Shown: positions 55,228-63,482 of the stretch, in pieces
How the letters are laid out: each line of letters begins with the position of its first letter
Numbering within the stretch: position 1 is the first letter of the stretch
DNA from: Sphaerisporangium krabiense
GTDB lineage: Bacteria > Actinomycetota > Actinomycetes > Streptosporangiales > Streptosporangiaceae
DNA length: 64,000 nt
NCBI RefSeq assembly: GCF_014200435.1
Contig: NZ_JACHBR010000001.1
Coordinates: forward strand, 4,902,001-4,966,000
Reading direction: 5' to 3'
Made by a program: the position numbers and the translations under genes
Notes under the pieces: generated by a model
Databases searched by the model: none
Seen by the model: the letters and a program-made list of their open reading frames with translations, nothing else
Told to the model about the DNA's origin: nothing

Positions 55228-55337
55228 GGAGCGCTCCTCGGTAAGGACATAGGTGATCCTGGGGGCAATTGAGCGGTGGGGCAAGAGTGGGGTATGAAGG
55301 GAGACGGTGTGCCGCGGAGTCGGCCCCCACCTGCGGT

Positions 55338-55408
55338 GCCGCTAAACTGGCAGGAAGCTTTATTGACAAATGGTTGCGTTACACCGGTCGACCGGATGGT
55401 GATTAGCG
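55338..55408. promoter_or_regulatory. Upstream element of ROK gene 1
   Basis: GCCGCTAAACT followed by a GAA-n-CTTT core (55338-55360) matches the element at 63410-63434 before ROK gene 2 in 25 of 33 bases. CGCTAA (55340-55345) has its complement TTAGCG at 55403-55408. A perfect -35-like TTGACA (55363-55368) lies between. Likely ROK autoregulatory site. Confidence 0.5.
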
Positions 55409-55439
55409 CAACGGGGACCGACGACAAAGAAAGCATGCG

Positions 55440-56618
55440 ATGGAGCGACGTCCTGGCGTGCCCAGGTTGCTACGGGAGATCAACGACCGGGCCGCGCTGG
55501 AGCTGCTGCTCTCCTCGGGCCCGCTGACCAGGGGACAGATCGGCGACCTGACCGGTTTGTCGAAGGTCACCGCCTCACAGACCCTCTCCAGGCTCGAAGA
55601 GCGCGGCCTGGTGGAGGTCGTCGGCGAACAGGCCGGCAACCGGGGGCCCAATGCGGCACTTTACGGAGTGATCGCATCTTCTGCCTATGTGGCAGGACTC
55701 GACGTGGGGCCCGAATCGGTGACGACCGCGATCGCCGATATCAACGGCGAAATCGTCGCCGAGGTGGCGGTGTCCACCAATGGCCACGACGACCCGGTCG
55801 CGCTCGTCCACAACGCGGTCGTGAAGGCGTGCCGGTCGGGCAAGGTGGCGCTGTCCCGCCTCAAGGGCATCGTCATCGGCACGCCCGGTGTCGTGGACCC
55901 GCGCAGCGGTGACGTGCGGTTCTCCTTCGACCTCCCCGGCTGGCACGAGGGCAGCCACCAGGCGCTCGCCCGTGACCTGCGGCGGCCCGTCACGATCGAG
56001 AACGACGTGAACCTCGCCGCGATCGCCGAGCGCTCCGAGGGCGCGGCCAAGAACGTCGACGACTTCGTCCTGTTGTGGGTGGAGCGCGGCGTCGGCCTCG
56101 CCGTCGTGCTCGGCGGCCGGCTGCACCGCGGACGCTCGGGCACCGCGGGCGAGATCGGCTACCTCCCGGTGCCGGGCGTGCCTCTCGCCGGGGACGTCAA
56201 GGCGCTGCCGGGCCGGATGCCGTCGCTGGCGGGCGGTCTGCAGTCGCTGATCAGCGCCGAGGCGGTGGCCGAGCTCGCCGAACGGCAGGGCTTCCCCGGC
56301 CGTGCCGGCGCCGAGGCCGTCCGCGCGGCCGTGGAGGGCGGGGAGGCCGGCTCGGCGTTCCTGGACGACCTGGCGCACCGGCTGGCGCTCGGCGTCGCCT
56401 CGGTGTGCGTCGTGCTCGACCCCTCGCTGGTCGTGCTGAACGGCGAGGTCGGCCGGGCGGGCGGCGCCGCGCTCACCTATCGCGTCGAGGAGGCGGTGGC
56501 CCGCATCTGCCCGATCCGTCCCGAGGTCGTGGTGAGTGAGGTCAAGGTCCGGCCGGTGCTGCGCGGCGCCATCCTGGCCGCGCTGGAACAGGCCCACGAG
56601 GAGCTCTTCGCCTCCTGA
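55440..56618 (+). CDS. ROK-family transcriptional regulator 1
   Basis: 392 residues from ATG 55440. N-terminal winged helix (VPRLLREINDRAALELLLSSGPLTRGQIGDLTGLSKVTASQTLSRLEERGLVEV), then the ROK sugar-kinase-like fold: AGLDVGPESVTTAIADINGEIVAEV, VIGTPGVVDPRSGDVRFSFDLPGWHEG, RPVTIENDVNLAAIAERSEG, GRSGTAGEIGYLPVPGVP. The usual zinc motif C-x-CG-x2-GC is absent. ROK regulators respond to sugars such as N-acetylglucosamine or xylose. It is about 65 per cent identical by eye to the ROK gene at 63483 and probably shares its targets. Confidence 0.92.
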   Translation: MERRPGVPRLLREINDRAALELLLSSGPLTRGQIGDLTGLSKVTASQTLSRLEERGLVEVVGEQAGNRGPNAALYGVIASSAYVAGLDVGPESVTTAIADINGEIVAEVAVSTNGHDDPVALVHNAVVKACRSGKVALSRLKGIVIGTPGVVDPRSGDVRFSFDLPGWHEGSHQALARDLRRPVTIENDVNLAAIAERSEGAAKNVDDFVLLWVERGVGLAVVLGGRLHRGRSGTAGEIGYLPVPGVPLAGDVKALPGRMPSLAGGLQSLISAEAVAELAERQGFPGRAGAEAVRAAVEGGEAGSAFLDDLAHRLALGVASVCVVLDPSLVVLNGEVGRAGGAALTYRVEEAVARICPIRPEVVVSEVKVRPVLRGAILAALEQAHEELFAS

Positions 56619-56656
56619 CCGGTGGCTCGCGCCCGGCTCGCCGTGGAGCGTTCGAG

Positions 56657-56683
56657 CCCGGCGGCCGGCACCCGGCCGCCGGG
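56657..56683 (+). terminator. Terminator after ROK gene 1
   Basis: CCCGGCGGCCGG (56657-56668), 3-base loop, exact complement (56672-56683), 38 bases past the stop. Confidence 0.7.
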
Positions 56684-56782
56684 AGGTCGCCGGGTGACGG
56701 GCGGGCGAACTCCGCGTGAACTGATCGCCATCAGTCGAGGTATATGCCGTGCTGTGACCAGAATTGAACCAGGTAACGAGGA

Positions 56783-58462
56783 ATGGGGTACCTGGTGGGC
56801 GCGCTGGGCTGGCTGGGGCGACTGGTCGACTTCCTCGGCGGCGCGGGCCCGGTGGTGTTCGGCATCGTCCTGCTGGTCGCCGCCCCCTTCCTCGACCGTC
56901 TGATAGTCCGGCGCAAACGGCTCGGCTTCCGGGTGCTGTACAACTCCAAGATCGGCATCGGGCCGGAACGGCTCCACGACGGCGCCGACCCCAGCGACTC
57001 AGGCCCCCGGCAGCTCCGCCAGGTCGTGCGCCTGCTGGACCGGATGAGCGTCGTGGTCATCCGCATCCGCAACAGCGGCAGCTACGACATCGAGCCCGAC
57101 GACTTCCAGAAGCCCCTGTCGTTCACCTTCGGCGGGCGGGTGGTGTGGAACGCCAGGATCTCCGAGGCCAGCACCCCTGAGCTGCGCGAGGAACTGCGCA
57201 ACAGCCTGCGCTTCTTCGCCGCGGGGGACACGAGGACCGGCCGCGACAACCTCCTCACCGTGCGGGGACGGCTCACCGAGAGGATGAACCGCCTGCTGCG
57301 GGCCCCGTCCGGCCAGGACGCGGGGGAACCCCGCTGGTACGGCGTCTGGCTGGACGGCATCTCCCTGGGACGCGGGCAGATGGCCAAGCTGGTCGTGGTC
57401 CTGCGCGAGCCGGTCGAGAGCAGGGCCGACGAGGTCACCAAGAGCCTGCGCCACGGCGGCAGGCTCAAGGAGACGGGCCTGATCAAGGACGAGGGGGAGC
57501 GGCGCCGCGTCACCCTGCCCCGGGTCACCGGCGCGCTGGCCGTCGTGCTGACCGTCGTGCTCGTGCTGAGCCAGATAGCCCAGCAGCCCCGGCAGCCGGA
57601 GACGGCCGTCGCCTGCGCGTCCGGCGAGCTGCGGGTCGAGGGCTCCAGCGCGTTCATGCCGACCATGGCGGCGATCGCCGAGGCATACAAGCGGGACTGC
57701 CCCGACGCGCGGATCACGACCAACCCCAACGGCTCCATCGAGGGACTCCGCGACCTGGCCGCGCCCGCCACCGTCGCGCTGTCCGACGGCATGGGCGAGT
57801 TCAGGGGCCAGTCGCCGTACGCTCAGAAGATCGCGGTCGTGGTGTTCCAGGTGGTGGTGAACACCGGTGTCGGCCTGACCACGCTGAGCGCCGAGGACCT
57901 CCGCAAGATCTACAGGGGCGACTGGACCGACTGGAACCAGGTGCCCGCCTGGCGCCAGGCCACCGGCGGTCGCGGGTCGCTGCCGATCTCGATCGTGGGG
58001 CGCGGCGGGGAGTCGGGCACCCGCAGGACCTTCGAGCGGTACGTGCTCGGCGGCCTCTCCGAGCCGCCGCTGACCTCGGACGACTGCAAGACCAGGCGTT
58101 CGGCGAAGGCCGGCGTCATCCGATGCGAGCGCGACGAGAACGTCAAGGTCGTCCAGGAGATCAAGAACACCCCCGGGGCGATCGGCTACGCCGACGTGTC
58201 CGTGCTGAGGAGGATCCGCCAGGAGAGCGGCGGCGACACCGTCGTGCAGGGGCTCAGCCTCGACGGGCAGAACTTCGACCCCTCGAATCCGGACGGCTAC
58301 CCCTTCTGGACGGTGGAGTACCTGTACTCGCGCGAGACGCCCGAGCCCGGCTCGCTGAAGCACGGCTTCCTGAAGTACGTCCGGGAGAACGCGGTCGCGG
58401 GGGTGCAGGTCGGCAATGCCGGATTCTTCCCTTGCACGGCGCAGTTGTGCGACGCGCGGTGA
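56783..58462 (+). CDS. Two-membrane-segment protein with PstS-like substrate-binding domain
   Basis: 559 residues from ATG 56783 (GAGGA directly before it; AGG 9 nt before). Order: membrane helix 1 (about 20-40, GPVVFGIVLLVAAPFLDRLIV), a roughly 200-residue cytoplasmic-looking domain with VLYNSKIGIGPERL and VVVIRIRNSGSYDIEPDDFQKPLSFTFGGRVVW, membrane helix 2 (about 248-265, GALAVVLTVVLVLSQIA), then a phosphate-binding-protein-like domain: LRVEGSSAFMPTMAAIAEAYKRDCPDARI, LSAEDLRKIYRGDWTDWNQ, SIVGRGGESGTRRTFERYV, GAIGYADVS. No ABC genes are next to it, so it may sense rather than import its ligand. Function unknown. Confidence 0.8.
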   Translation: MGYLVGALGWLGRLVDFLGGAGPVVFGIVLLVAAPFLDRLIVRRKRLGFRVLYNSKIGIGPERLHDGADPSDSGPRQLRQVVRLLDRMSVVVIRIRNSGSYDIEPDDFQKPLSFTFGGRVVWNARISEASTPELREELRNSLRFFAAGDTRTGRDNLLTVRGRLTERMNRLLRAPSGQDAGEPRWYGVWLDGISLGRGQMAKLVVVLREPVESRADEVTKSLRHGGRLKETGLIKDEGERRRVTLPRVTGALAVVLTVVLVLSQIAQQPRQPETAVACASGELRVEGSSAFMPTMAAIAEAYKRDCPDARITTNPNGSIEGLRDLAAPATVALSDGMGEFRGQSPYAQKIAVVVFQVVVNTGVGLTTLSAEDLRKIYRGDWTDWNQVPAWRQATGGRGSLPISIVGRGGESGTRRTFERYVLGGLSEPPLTSDDCKTRRSAKAGVIRCERDENVKVVQEIKNTPGAIGYADVSVLRRIRQESGGDTVVQGLSLDGQNFDPSNPDGYPFWTVEYLYSRETPEPGSLKHGFLKYVRENAVAGVQVGNAGFFPCTAQLCDAR

Positions 58463-58480
58463 GCGCGGCGCCCATGGAAC

Positions 58481-58518
58481 GGCCCCGGTGCGCACCGCTA
58501 CCGGTGCGCACCGGGGCC
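58481..58518. terminator. Bidirectional terminator, 17-bp stem
   Basis: GGCCCCGGTGCGCACCG (58481-58497), loop CTAC, exact complement (58502-58518) between convergent genes; the strongest hairpin in the window. Confidence 0.85.
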
Positions 58519-58534
58519 GGGCCGGTGGGCCGCG

Positions 58535-60016
58535 TCAGCCGGTGAACAGCTCCGCGGCGGCCTGGGCGTTGGCGCGGGCCGCGCCGTAGGTCGCGATGTA
58601 GGTCGCCGCCGGCGGACGCCAGATCGGCAGGCCCATCTCGACGACGGTCGCGTCCGGGCGCCCGGCCAGCAGTGCCGAGACGATGTCCTGGCTCGCCTGG
58701 TGGCGGTGGGCGTCCTTCACCACGATGACGAGCGAGCGGCCGATGGCTCGTTCCAGCAGAGCGGTCGCGTCGGCGTCGTCCGGCTTGACCCGGGCGATCT
58801 CGGCGTCCGGCAGCCAGGGGGCGAACCCCCACGGGACGTCGCCGACGGCGATCGTGGGCGGGGTGTCCACCTCGACCACGAACGGGTTGACCAGCGGGGC
58901 GGCCGTGCCGGACACCTTGACCGCGCGCCGGGCGGCGGTCAGGCCGATCACGTTGCCGTCCCTCGGCTCCTCGGGCGGCTGGGTGAACCAGGAGCGCAGG
59001 CGCGCGGTGCGCTCGGCCGCCTCCTCCAGGCGCGCGAGCGGCAGCCGTCCTTCGCGGACGGCCCGCACGATCCCGGCCTTGACCTCCTGGATGTCCTCGC
59101 GGGTCGGCAGCGGGCCGAGGCAGAGCAGGTCGGACCCCGCGGCCAGCGAGAGGACCGCGCCGCCGGCCAGGCCCACGCTCTTGGTGATCGCGTGCATGTC
59201 GAGGGCGTCGGTGATCACGACGCCGTCGAACCCGAGCTCGCCCCTGAGGAGTTCGGTCAACGCGGAGGACGAGAGCGTGGCCGGGTCCGTACCGGTCAGG
59301 TAGGGAACGCGCACGTGGGCGGTCATGATCGACTTCGTGCCCGCCTCGATCGCGGCCCTGAACGGCGCCAGCTCCCGCTCCCAGAGCACCTCGCGGGGCA
59401 CGTCGACCACGGGGATCTCCAGATGGGAGTCCTGCCGGGTCGCGCCGTGCCCCGGGAAGTGCTTGACGCAGGCCGCCACGCACGCCTGCTGGAGGCCCGC
59501 GATGGCGGCCACGGTGTGCCGTGACACCAGGTCGGTGTCGGACCCGAACGAACGGGTGCCGATGACCGGGTTGTCGTCGGCGGTGTTGACGTCCGCGTCG
59601 GGTGCCATGTCCAGATTGACACCGCAGCGTGCGAGGTCGTCGCCGATCGCGCGGTACACCCGCCGGGTCAACTCGACGTCGTCCACGGCGCCGAGCGCGG
59701 CGTTGCCCGGGTAAGGGCTGCCGACGTGGTAGGCGAGCCGGGTGACGTCCCCTCCTTCCTCGTCCAGGGAGATGACCGGATCGCCCGCGTCGCGGAGTTG
59801 CCGGGACAGGGCGGCCAGTTGCTCGGGCGCCTCGACGTTGAATCCGAACAGCGTGACCCCGCCGAGGCCGTCGGCGAGCTCACGGAGGATCCAGTCGGGA
59901 GCGGTGGTGCCGGGGAAGGCCGCGAGCAGCGTTCCGGCCGCGAGGCGTTCCAGACCCCGATCGCCGTCCGCAGAGAACTCGCTCTGCGAGGACGCGCCCG
60001 CGGAGAACTCAGACAT
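58535..60016 (-). CDS. nagZ: GH3 family beta-N-acetylhexosaminidase
   Basis: 493 residues, ATG 60016. GH3 barrel: DWILRELADGLGGVTLFGFNVE, PVISLDEEGGDVTRL, NLDMAPDADVNTADDNPVIGTRSFG, the signature KHFPGHGATRQDSHLE (185-199) with the Asp196-His198 acid/base dyad specific for NagZ-type enzymes, and the nucleophile Asp270 in VVITDALDM. The C-terminal half is a second domain (residues about 350-493). There is no signal peptide, so it acts inside the cell, cutting N-acetylglucosamine from imported cell-wall or chitin fragments. It follows the permease genes by 46 bases. Confidence 0.9.
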   Translation of the reverse strand: MSEFSAGASSQSEFSADGDRGLERLAAGTLLAAFPGTTAPDWILRELADGLGGVTLFGFNVEAPEQLAALSRQLRDAGDPVISLDEEGGDVTRLAYHVGSPYPGNAALGAVDDVELTRRVYRAIGDDLARCGVNLDMAPDADVNTADDNPVIGTRSFGSDTDLVSRHTVAAIAGLQQACVAACVKHFPGHGATRQDSHLEIPVVDVPREVLWERELAPFRAAIEAGTKSIMTAHVRVPYLTGTDPATLSSSALTELLRGELGFDGVVITDALDMHAITKSVGLAGGAVLSLAAGSDLLCLGPLPTREDIQEVKAGIVRAVREGRLPLARLEEAAERTARLRSWFTQPPEEPRDGNVIGLTAARRAVKVSGTAAPLVNPFVVEVDTPPTIAVGDVPWGFAPWLPDAEIARVKPDDADATALLERAIGRSLVIVVKDAHRHQASQDIVSALLAGRPDATVVEMGLPIWRPPAATYIATYGAARANAQAAAELFTG

Positions 60017-60062
60017 GGCGGTATTCGACTCCTTAGCTCAGTAAATGGGAAGGGCCGGGACC

Positions 60063-60917
60063 TCAGCCCTTGACGGCGCCCGCGACCAGTCCGGAGACCA
60101 TGCGCCGCTGCACGAACAGGAAGAAGACGATGACCGGGATGGTCATCAGCGTCGAGGCGGCCATGATGCCGCCCCAGTCCGTCGACCGCTGGCTGTTGAA
60201 GTACTGCAACGCCACGGGCATCGTGTACTTGCCCTGGTCGTTGATCAGGGTCAGCGCGAAGACGAACTCGTTCCACGCGGTGATGAACGAGAAGATGCTG
60301 GTCGCCACGAGTCCCGGCGCGACCAGAGGGAAGAGCACCTTCCAGAAGGTGACGAAGCGGCTGGCGCCGTCGATGGCGGCCGCCTCCTCCAGTTCCTTGG
60401 GCACCGCGGCGACGAAGGTGCGCAGCATCCAGATCGCGAACGGCAGCGTGAAGCCCATGTTCAGGATGATCAGGCCGAGGAGCTGGTCGTACAGGCCGAG
60501 CCGCTTGATCATGAGGAAGAGCGGGATCGTCAGCGCCTCCGCCGGCACCATCTGCACGACCAGCAGCAGGATGAGGAAGCTGGTGCGGAAGCGGAACCGG
60601 AAGCGCGCCACGGCGGTGGCCGCGAGCAGCGCGAAGACGGCGCCGATCAGCACGGTGCCGAGGGCGACGACGGCGCTGTTGAACAGGTACTGCCAGATGG
60701 AGTGACCGGCCACGCCCTTGGTCAGCACCCGGGAGACGTGCTCCATGGTGGGCGCGAGCGGGAACGGGATGAACCGGGTCGTGAAGATCTCGTCGTTGGG
60801 CTTGAACGCGGTGGCGACCATCCAGTACACGGGGAAGACCGAGAACAGGAAGATCACGATGGCCGCCGCGTGCAGGCCGCCGGCTCTGACGCGCTTGGCG
60901 GTCTGGGGGTTCGTCAC
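60063..60917 (-). CDS. Sugar ABC transporter permease (MalG type)
   Basis: 284 residues from GTG 60917, overlapping the previous stop (GTGA). Six membrane helices; the cytoplasmic EAA loop is EELEEAAAIDGASRFVTFWKVLFPL, which contacts the ATPase. MalG-like ending FFLFVQRRMVSGLVAGAVKG. It is the second permease of the importer with the gene at 60914-61924. Confidence 0.93.
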   Translation of the reverse strand: MTNPQTAKRVRAGGLHAAAIVIFLFSVFPVYWMVATAFKPNDEIFTTRFIPFPLAPTMEHVSRVLTKGVAGHSIWQYLFNSAVVALGTVLIGAVFALLAATAVARFRFRFRTSFLILLLVVQMVPAEALTIPLFLMIKRLGLYDQLLGLIILNMGFTLPFAIWMLRTFVAAVPKELEEAAAIDGASRFVTFWKVLFPLVAPGLVATSIFSFITAWNEFVFALTLINDQGKYTMPVALQYFNSQRSTDWGGIMAASTLMTIPVIVFFLFVQRRMVSGLVAGAVKG

Positions 60918-61924
60918 AGATCCTCCGTCCGCACGATCTGCCGCACGTACACGGCCGTGATGATCAGCATGATCACGGTCAGGATGACCGAGATGGCGGC
61001 GCCGAAGCCCATCTTCGGAGGCGCGCTGAACGCCTCGGTGTAGGCCCAGATCGGCAGGTTGAAGGCTTCCCGGTTGGTCGTGCCGCCGGCCAGCACGTAC
61101 AGGTGCGTGAAGACCTTGAAGTCCCAGATGATGGACAGCACGAGCAGGACGGAGAAGACCGGCTTCAGCAGCGGGAAGGTGATCTTTCTGAACGTCCGGA
61201 GCGGCGACGAGCCGTCCACGCGGGCGGCCTCGTACAGCTCCGACGGAATGGCCTTCAGGCCGGCCAGCACCGAGACCGCGATGAACGGGAACGACGCCCA
61301 GACCACCGCGACGACCAGCACCAGATAGATCGTGAACGGCTCGTTGAGCCAGGGCTGGCCCGACCAGTCCGACCGGCCGAACAGCGCGTTCGACAGCCAG
61401 TCGGGAAGCTGGTTCAGCGCCCAGTTGGCCACGCCGGCGTCGGAGTCGAACAGCCACTTCCAGATGATCGCCGTGGCCGTGGGCGGGGTGGCCCAGGCGG
61501 CCATGATGCCGATGATCAGGAAGGTCGACATCTTCTTGCCCAGCCGGTGCAGCAGCAGCCCCACCAGCGTGCCCAGCAGGAGCGTGAGCGCGACGGTGAC
61601 CGCGGCGAAGACCACGGTGTTGCGCAGCGAGGTCCAGAACAGGTCGGACTTGAAGACGTCCGTGTAGTTCTGCAGGCCGAGGAACTCGGCGGGCTGGGGG
61701 TTCGGCCGGATCTGCCGCAGTCCTACCTTGTGGAAGGACATGTCGATCATCTGGTACAGCGGGTAGAGCAGCAGTACCGCGATGACCAGCAGGCCCGGCA
61801 GCAGGAACGCGTAAGGGATGGCCCAGTCGGGAAGGCCACGGCCCCGGCGCGGCGCCTTCTGACGGCGCCGCGCCGGGGCGGAGGAGTCCCCTCCGCCCCG
61901 GGCGATCGTTGACGTCTGCGCCAT
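60914..61924 (-). CDS. Sugar ABC transporter permease (MalF type)
   Basis: 336 residues, ATG 61924, two bases after the binding-protein stop. Six membrane helices (first: PYAFLLPGLLVIAVLLLYPLYQMIDMSF) and the EAA loop YEAARVDGSSPLRTFRKITFPLLKP. Forms the membrane channel with the MalG-type partner. No ATP-binding gene is in this operon; a shared ATPase such as MsiK encoded elsewhere is expected, as in Streptomyces. Confidence 0.93.
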   Translation of the reverse strand: MAQTSTIARGGGDSSAPARRRQKAPRRGRGLPDWAIPYAFLLPGLLVIAVLLLYPLYQMIDMSFHKVGLRQIRPNPQPAEFLGLQNYTDVFKSDLFWTSLRNTVVFAAVTVALTLLLGTLVGLLLHRLGKKMSTFLIIGIMAAWATPPTATAIIWKWLFDSDAGVANWALNQLPDWLSNALFGRSDWSGQPWLNEPFTIYLVLVVAVVWASFPFIAVSVLAGLKAIPSELYEAARVDGSSPLRTFRKITFPLLKPVFSVLLVLSIIWDFKVFTHLYVLAGGTTNREAFNLPIWAYTEAFSAPPKMGFGAAISVILTVIMLIITAVYVRQIVRTEDL

Positions 61925-61926
61925 CG

Positions 61927-63267
61927 TTACGACTGGTTCAGGATCGTTTCGAGCTCGGTGTTCGCGTCGGCGAGGGCCTTGTCGGCGTCCTTCTTGCCCT
62001 CGATCACGGCGCGGGCCGCGTTCTGCAGCACAGCCTTGGTGTCATTGGCCTCGGCCCAGTTCGGGTCGGCCGGGAAGCCCTTGGCGACCTTGAAGGTCTC
62101 GGCGAACGGCGCCTGGAGCGGGTCGCTCGCGTACTCGGCGAGGGCGTCGGGGTACAGCGGCAGCAGGCCGCCGTCCTTGGCGTAGCGGGTGCCGAACTCC
62201 TTGCCGGCGGCCAGCTTCAGGTACTCGGCCGCGAGCTCGGGGTTCTTGGCGTCCTTCCAGACGGCGATGTCGTTGCCGCCCTGGAACGCCGGGGCCGGGC
62301 CCGTGCCCTCCTTGTTGGGCAGCGAGAAGAACGCCATCTTGTCGTCGCCGACCTTGCCCTTGCTCTGCTCCTTGATGGTGGTGATGTCCCAGCCACCGGT
62401 GACGTACATGCCGACCTTGCCGGCGGCGAAGCGCTGGGCGATGTCCACCGAGTTCTGGCTCAGCCGGCCCTTGCCCGAGACACCCTGCTTGGCGACCAGG
62501 TCGGTGTAGAACTGGAAGCCTTCCTTGAAGGCGGGCTCGGTGAGCTTGCCGACCCACTTGCCGCCCTCGAAGGCCGCGAAGTCGCCGCCGGCCGACCAGA
62601 CGAACGGCGAGAGGGACATGTTGGCGTCGGAGCCGCCGTTGAAGGCGAAGCCGTCGACGTCCTTGCCCTTCTTCTCCACGATCTTCTTGCCCGCGGCCAC
62701 CAGCTCGTCCCAGGTCTTGGGCGGCTGGATGCCGAGCTCGTCGAACCAGTCCTTGCGGTACAGGACGGCGCGGGTGCCGCCCCCCCACGGCGCGGCATAG
62801 ACCTTGCCGTCGATGGTCTCGTAACCCCAGAGGTTCTGCGGGATCTGCTGGAAGTCCGGGGCGGACTTGACGACCTCGGTGATGTCGGTCAGCGCGTCCT
62901 GCGCGACCCACGCGGCCACCTGGTCGTTACCGAACTCGGTCACGTCGGGGCCCTCGCCGCCCGCGAGCGCCGCCGTCCACTTCTTCTGGGCGTCGGGCCA
63001 GGGAATCCACTGGGTGTCGACGTCCGCGCCCGTCTGCTCCTTGAACTTGGCGTTCAAGTCGGTCATGTACTTCGTCTGGACGTCGTTGGCCGCGCCGAGC
63101 CGCCACACGGTCAGCTTCTGACCGGCGAACTTCGGGCCCGACGACGCGGCGGCGGACGCCTGCGGGGCCTGCGACTGCGCGGGCTCCTCGCTGCCCCCAC
63201 ACGCGGCGACTCCAATGGCTAGAACGGCGGTCGTGGCCGTCGCGGCAGCGATCTTTCCGAATTTCAC
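61927..63267 (-). CDS. Sugar ABC transporter substrate-binding lipoprotein
   Basis: 446 residues from GTG 63267 with AAGGAGAT 8 nt upstream. Lipoprotein signal KIAAATATTAVLAIGVAAC with lipidated Cys23, then a CUT1-type binding protein: KLTVWRLGAANDVQTKYMTDLNAKFKEQTGADVDTQWIPW, EGPDVTEFGNDQVAAW, NLWGYETIDGKVYAAPWGGGTRAVLYRKDWFDELGI, KVGMYVTGGWDITTI. It captures oligosaccharides outside the membrane. The GH3 gene in the same operon suggests GlcNAc-containing ligands. First gene of the operon, divergent from ROK gene 2, with a leader of about 140 bases. Confidence 0.92.
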   Translation of the reverse strand: MKFGKIAAATATTAVLAIGVAACGGSEEPAQSQAPQASAAASSGPKFAGQKLTVWRLGAANDVQTKYMTDLNAKFKEQTGADVDTQWIPWPDAQKKWTAALAGGEGPDVTEFGNDQVAAWVAQDALTDITEVVKSAPDFQQIPQNLWGYETIDGKVYAAPWGGGTRAVLYRKDWFDELGIQPPKTWDELVAAGKKIVEKKGKDVDGFAFNGGSDANMSLSPFVWSAGGDFAAFEGGKWVGKLTEPAFKEGFQFYTDLVAKQGVSGKGRLSQNSVDIAQRFAAGKVGMYVTGGWDITTIKEQSKGKVGDDKMAFFSLPNKEGTGPAPAFQGGNDIAVWKDAKNPELAAEYLKLAAGKEFGTRYAKDGGLLPLYPDALAEYASDPLQAPFAETFKVAKGFPADPNWAEANDTKAVLQNAARAVIEGKKDADKALADANTELETILNQS

Positions 63268-63410
63268 GTTTGGATCTCCTTCCCGGCTTTTCGCGTCGGG
63301 CTCGCGCTCCTCGAAAGGCACACGTCCCTGGACGTGTCCCTGGTGAAGGCGATATTTCGTGCTCTGCGCTGGACATCCCGAGGCCTGATCGCTTGCCTGC
63401 GGGGTGACTG

Positions 63411-63457
63411 CCGCTAAACTAACAAGAAACTTTCTTAAAAGAAACGCCCGTTAGCGG
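63411..63457. promoter_or_regulatory. ROK operator-promoter of the ABC operon
   Basis: AAGAAA-c-TTTCTT (63424-63436) is a perfect dyad placed in the 17-base spacer between a minus-strand -35-like TTTCTT (63439-63444) and -10 TAGTTT (63416-63421). Around it CCGCTAA (63411-63417) and TTAGCGG (63451-63457) form a second, outer inverted repeat. The layout fits repression of both the ABC operon and the divergent ROK gene. Confidence 0.6.
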
Positions 63458-63482
63458 ATCGTGACGAGAGGGGCCCGACCCC

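Noticed and set aside
55338..63434. Whole-locus tandem duplication including both ROK genes
   Set aside because: Only the ROK genes and a short upstream element are alike; the following genes (PstS-like protein) and the divergent ABC operon are unrelated.
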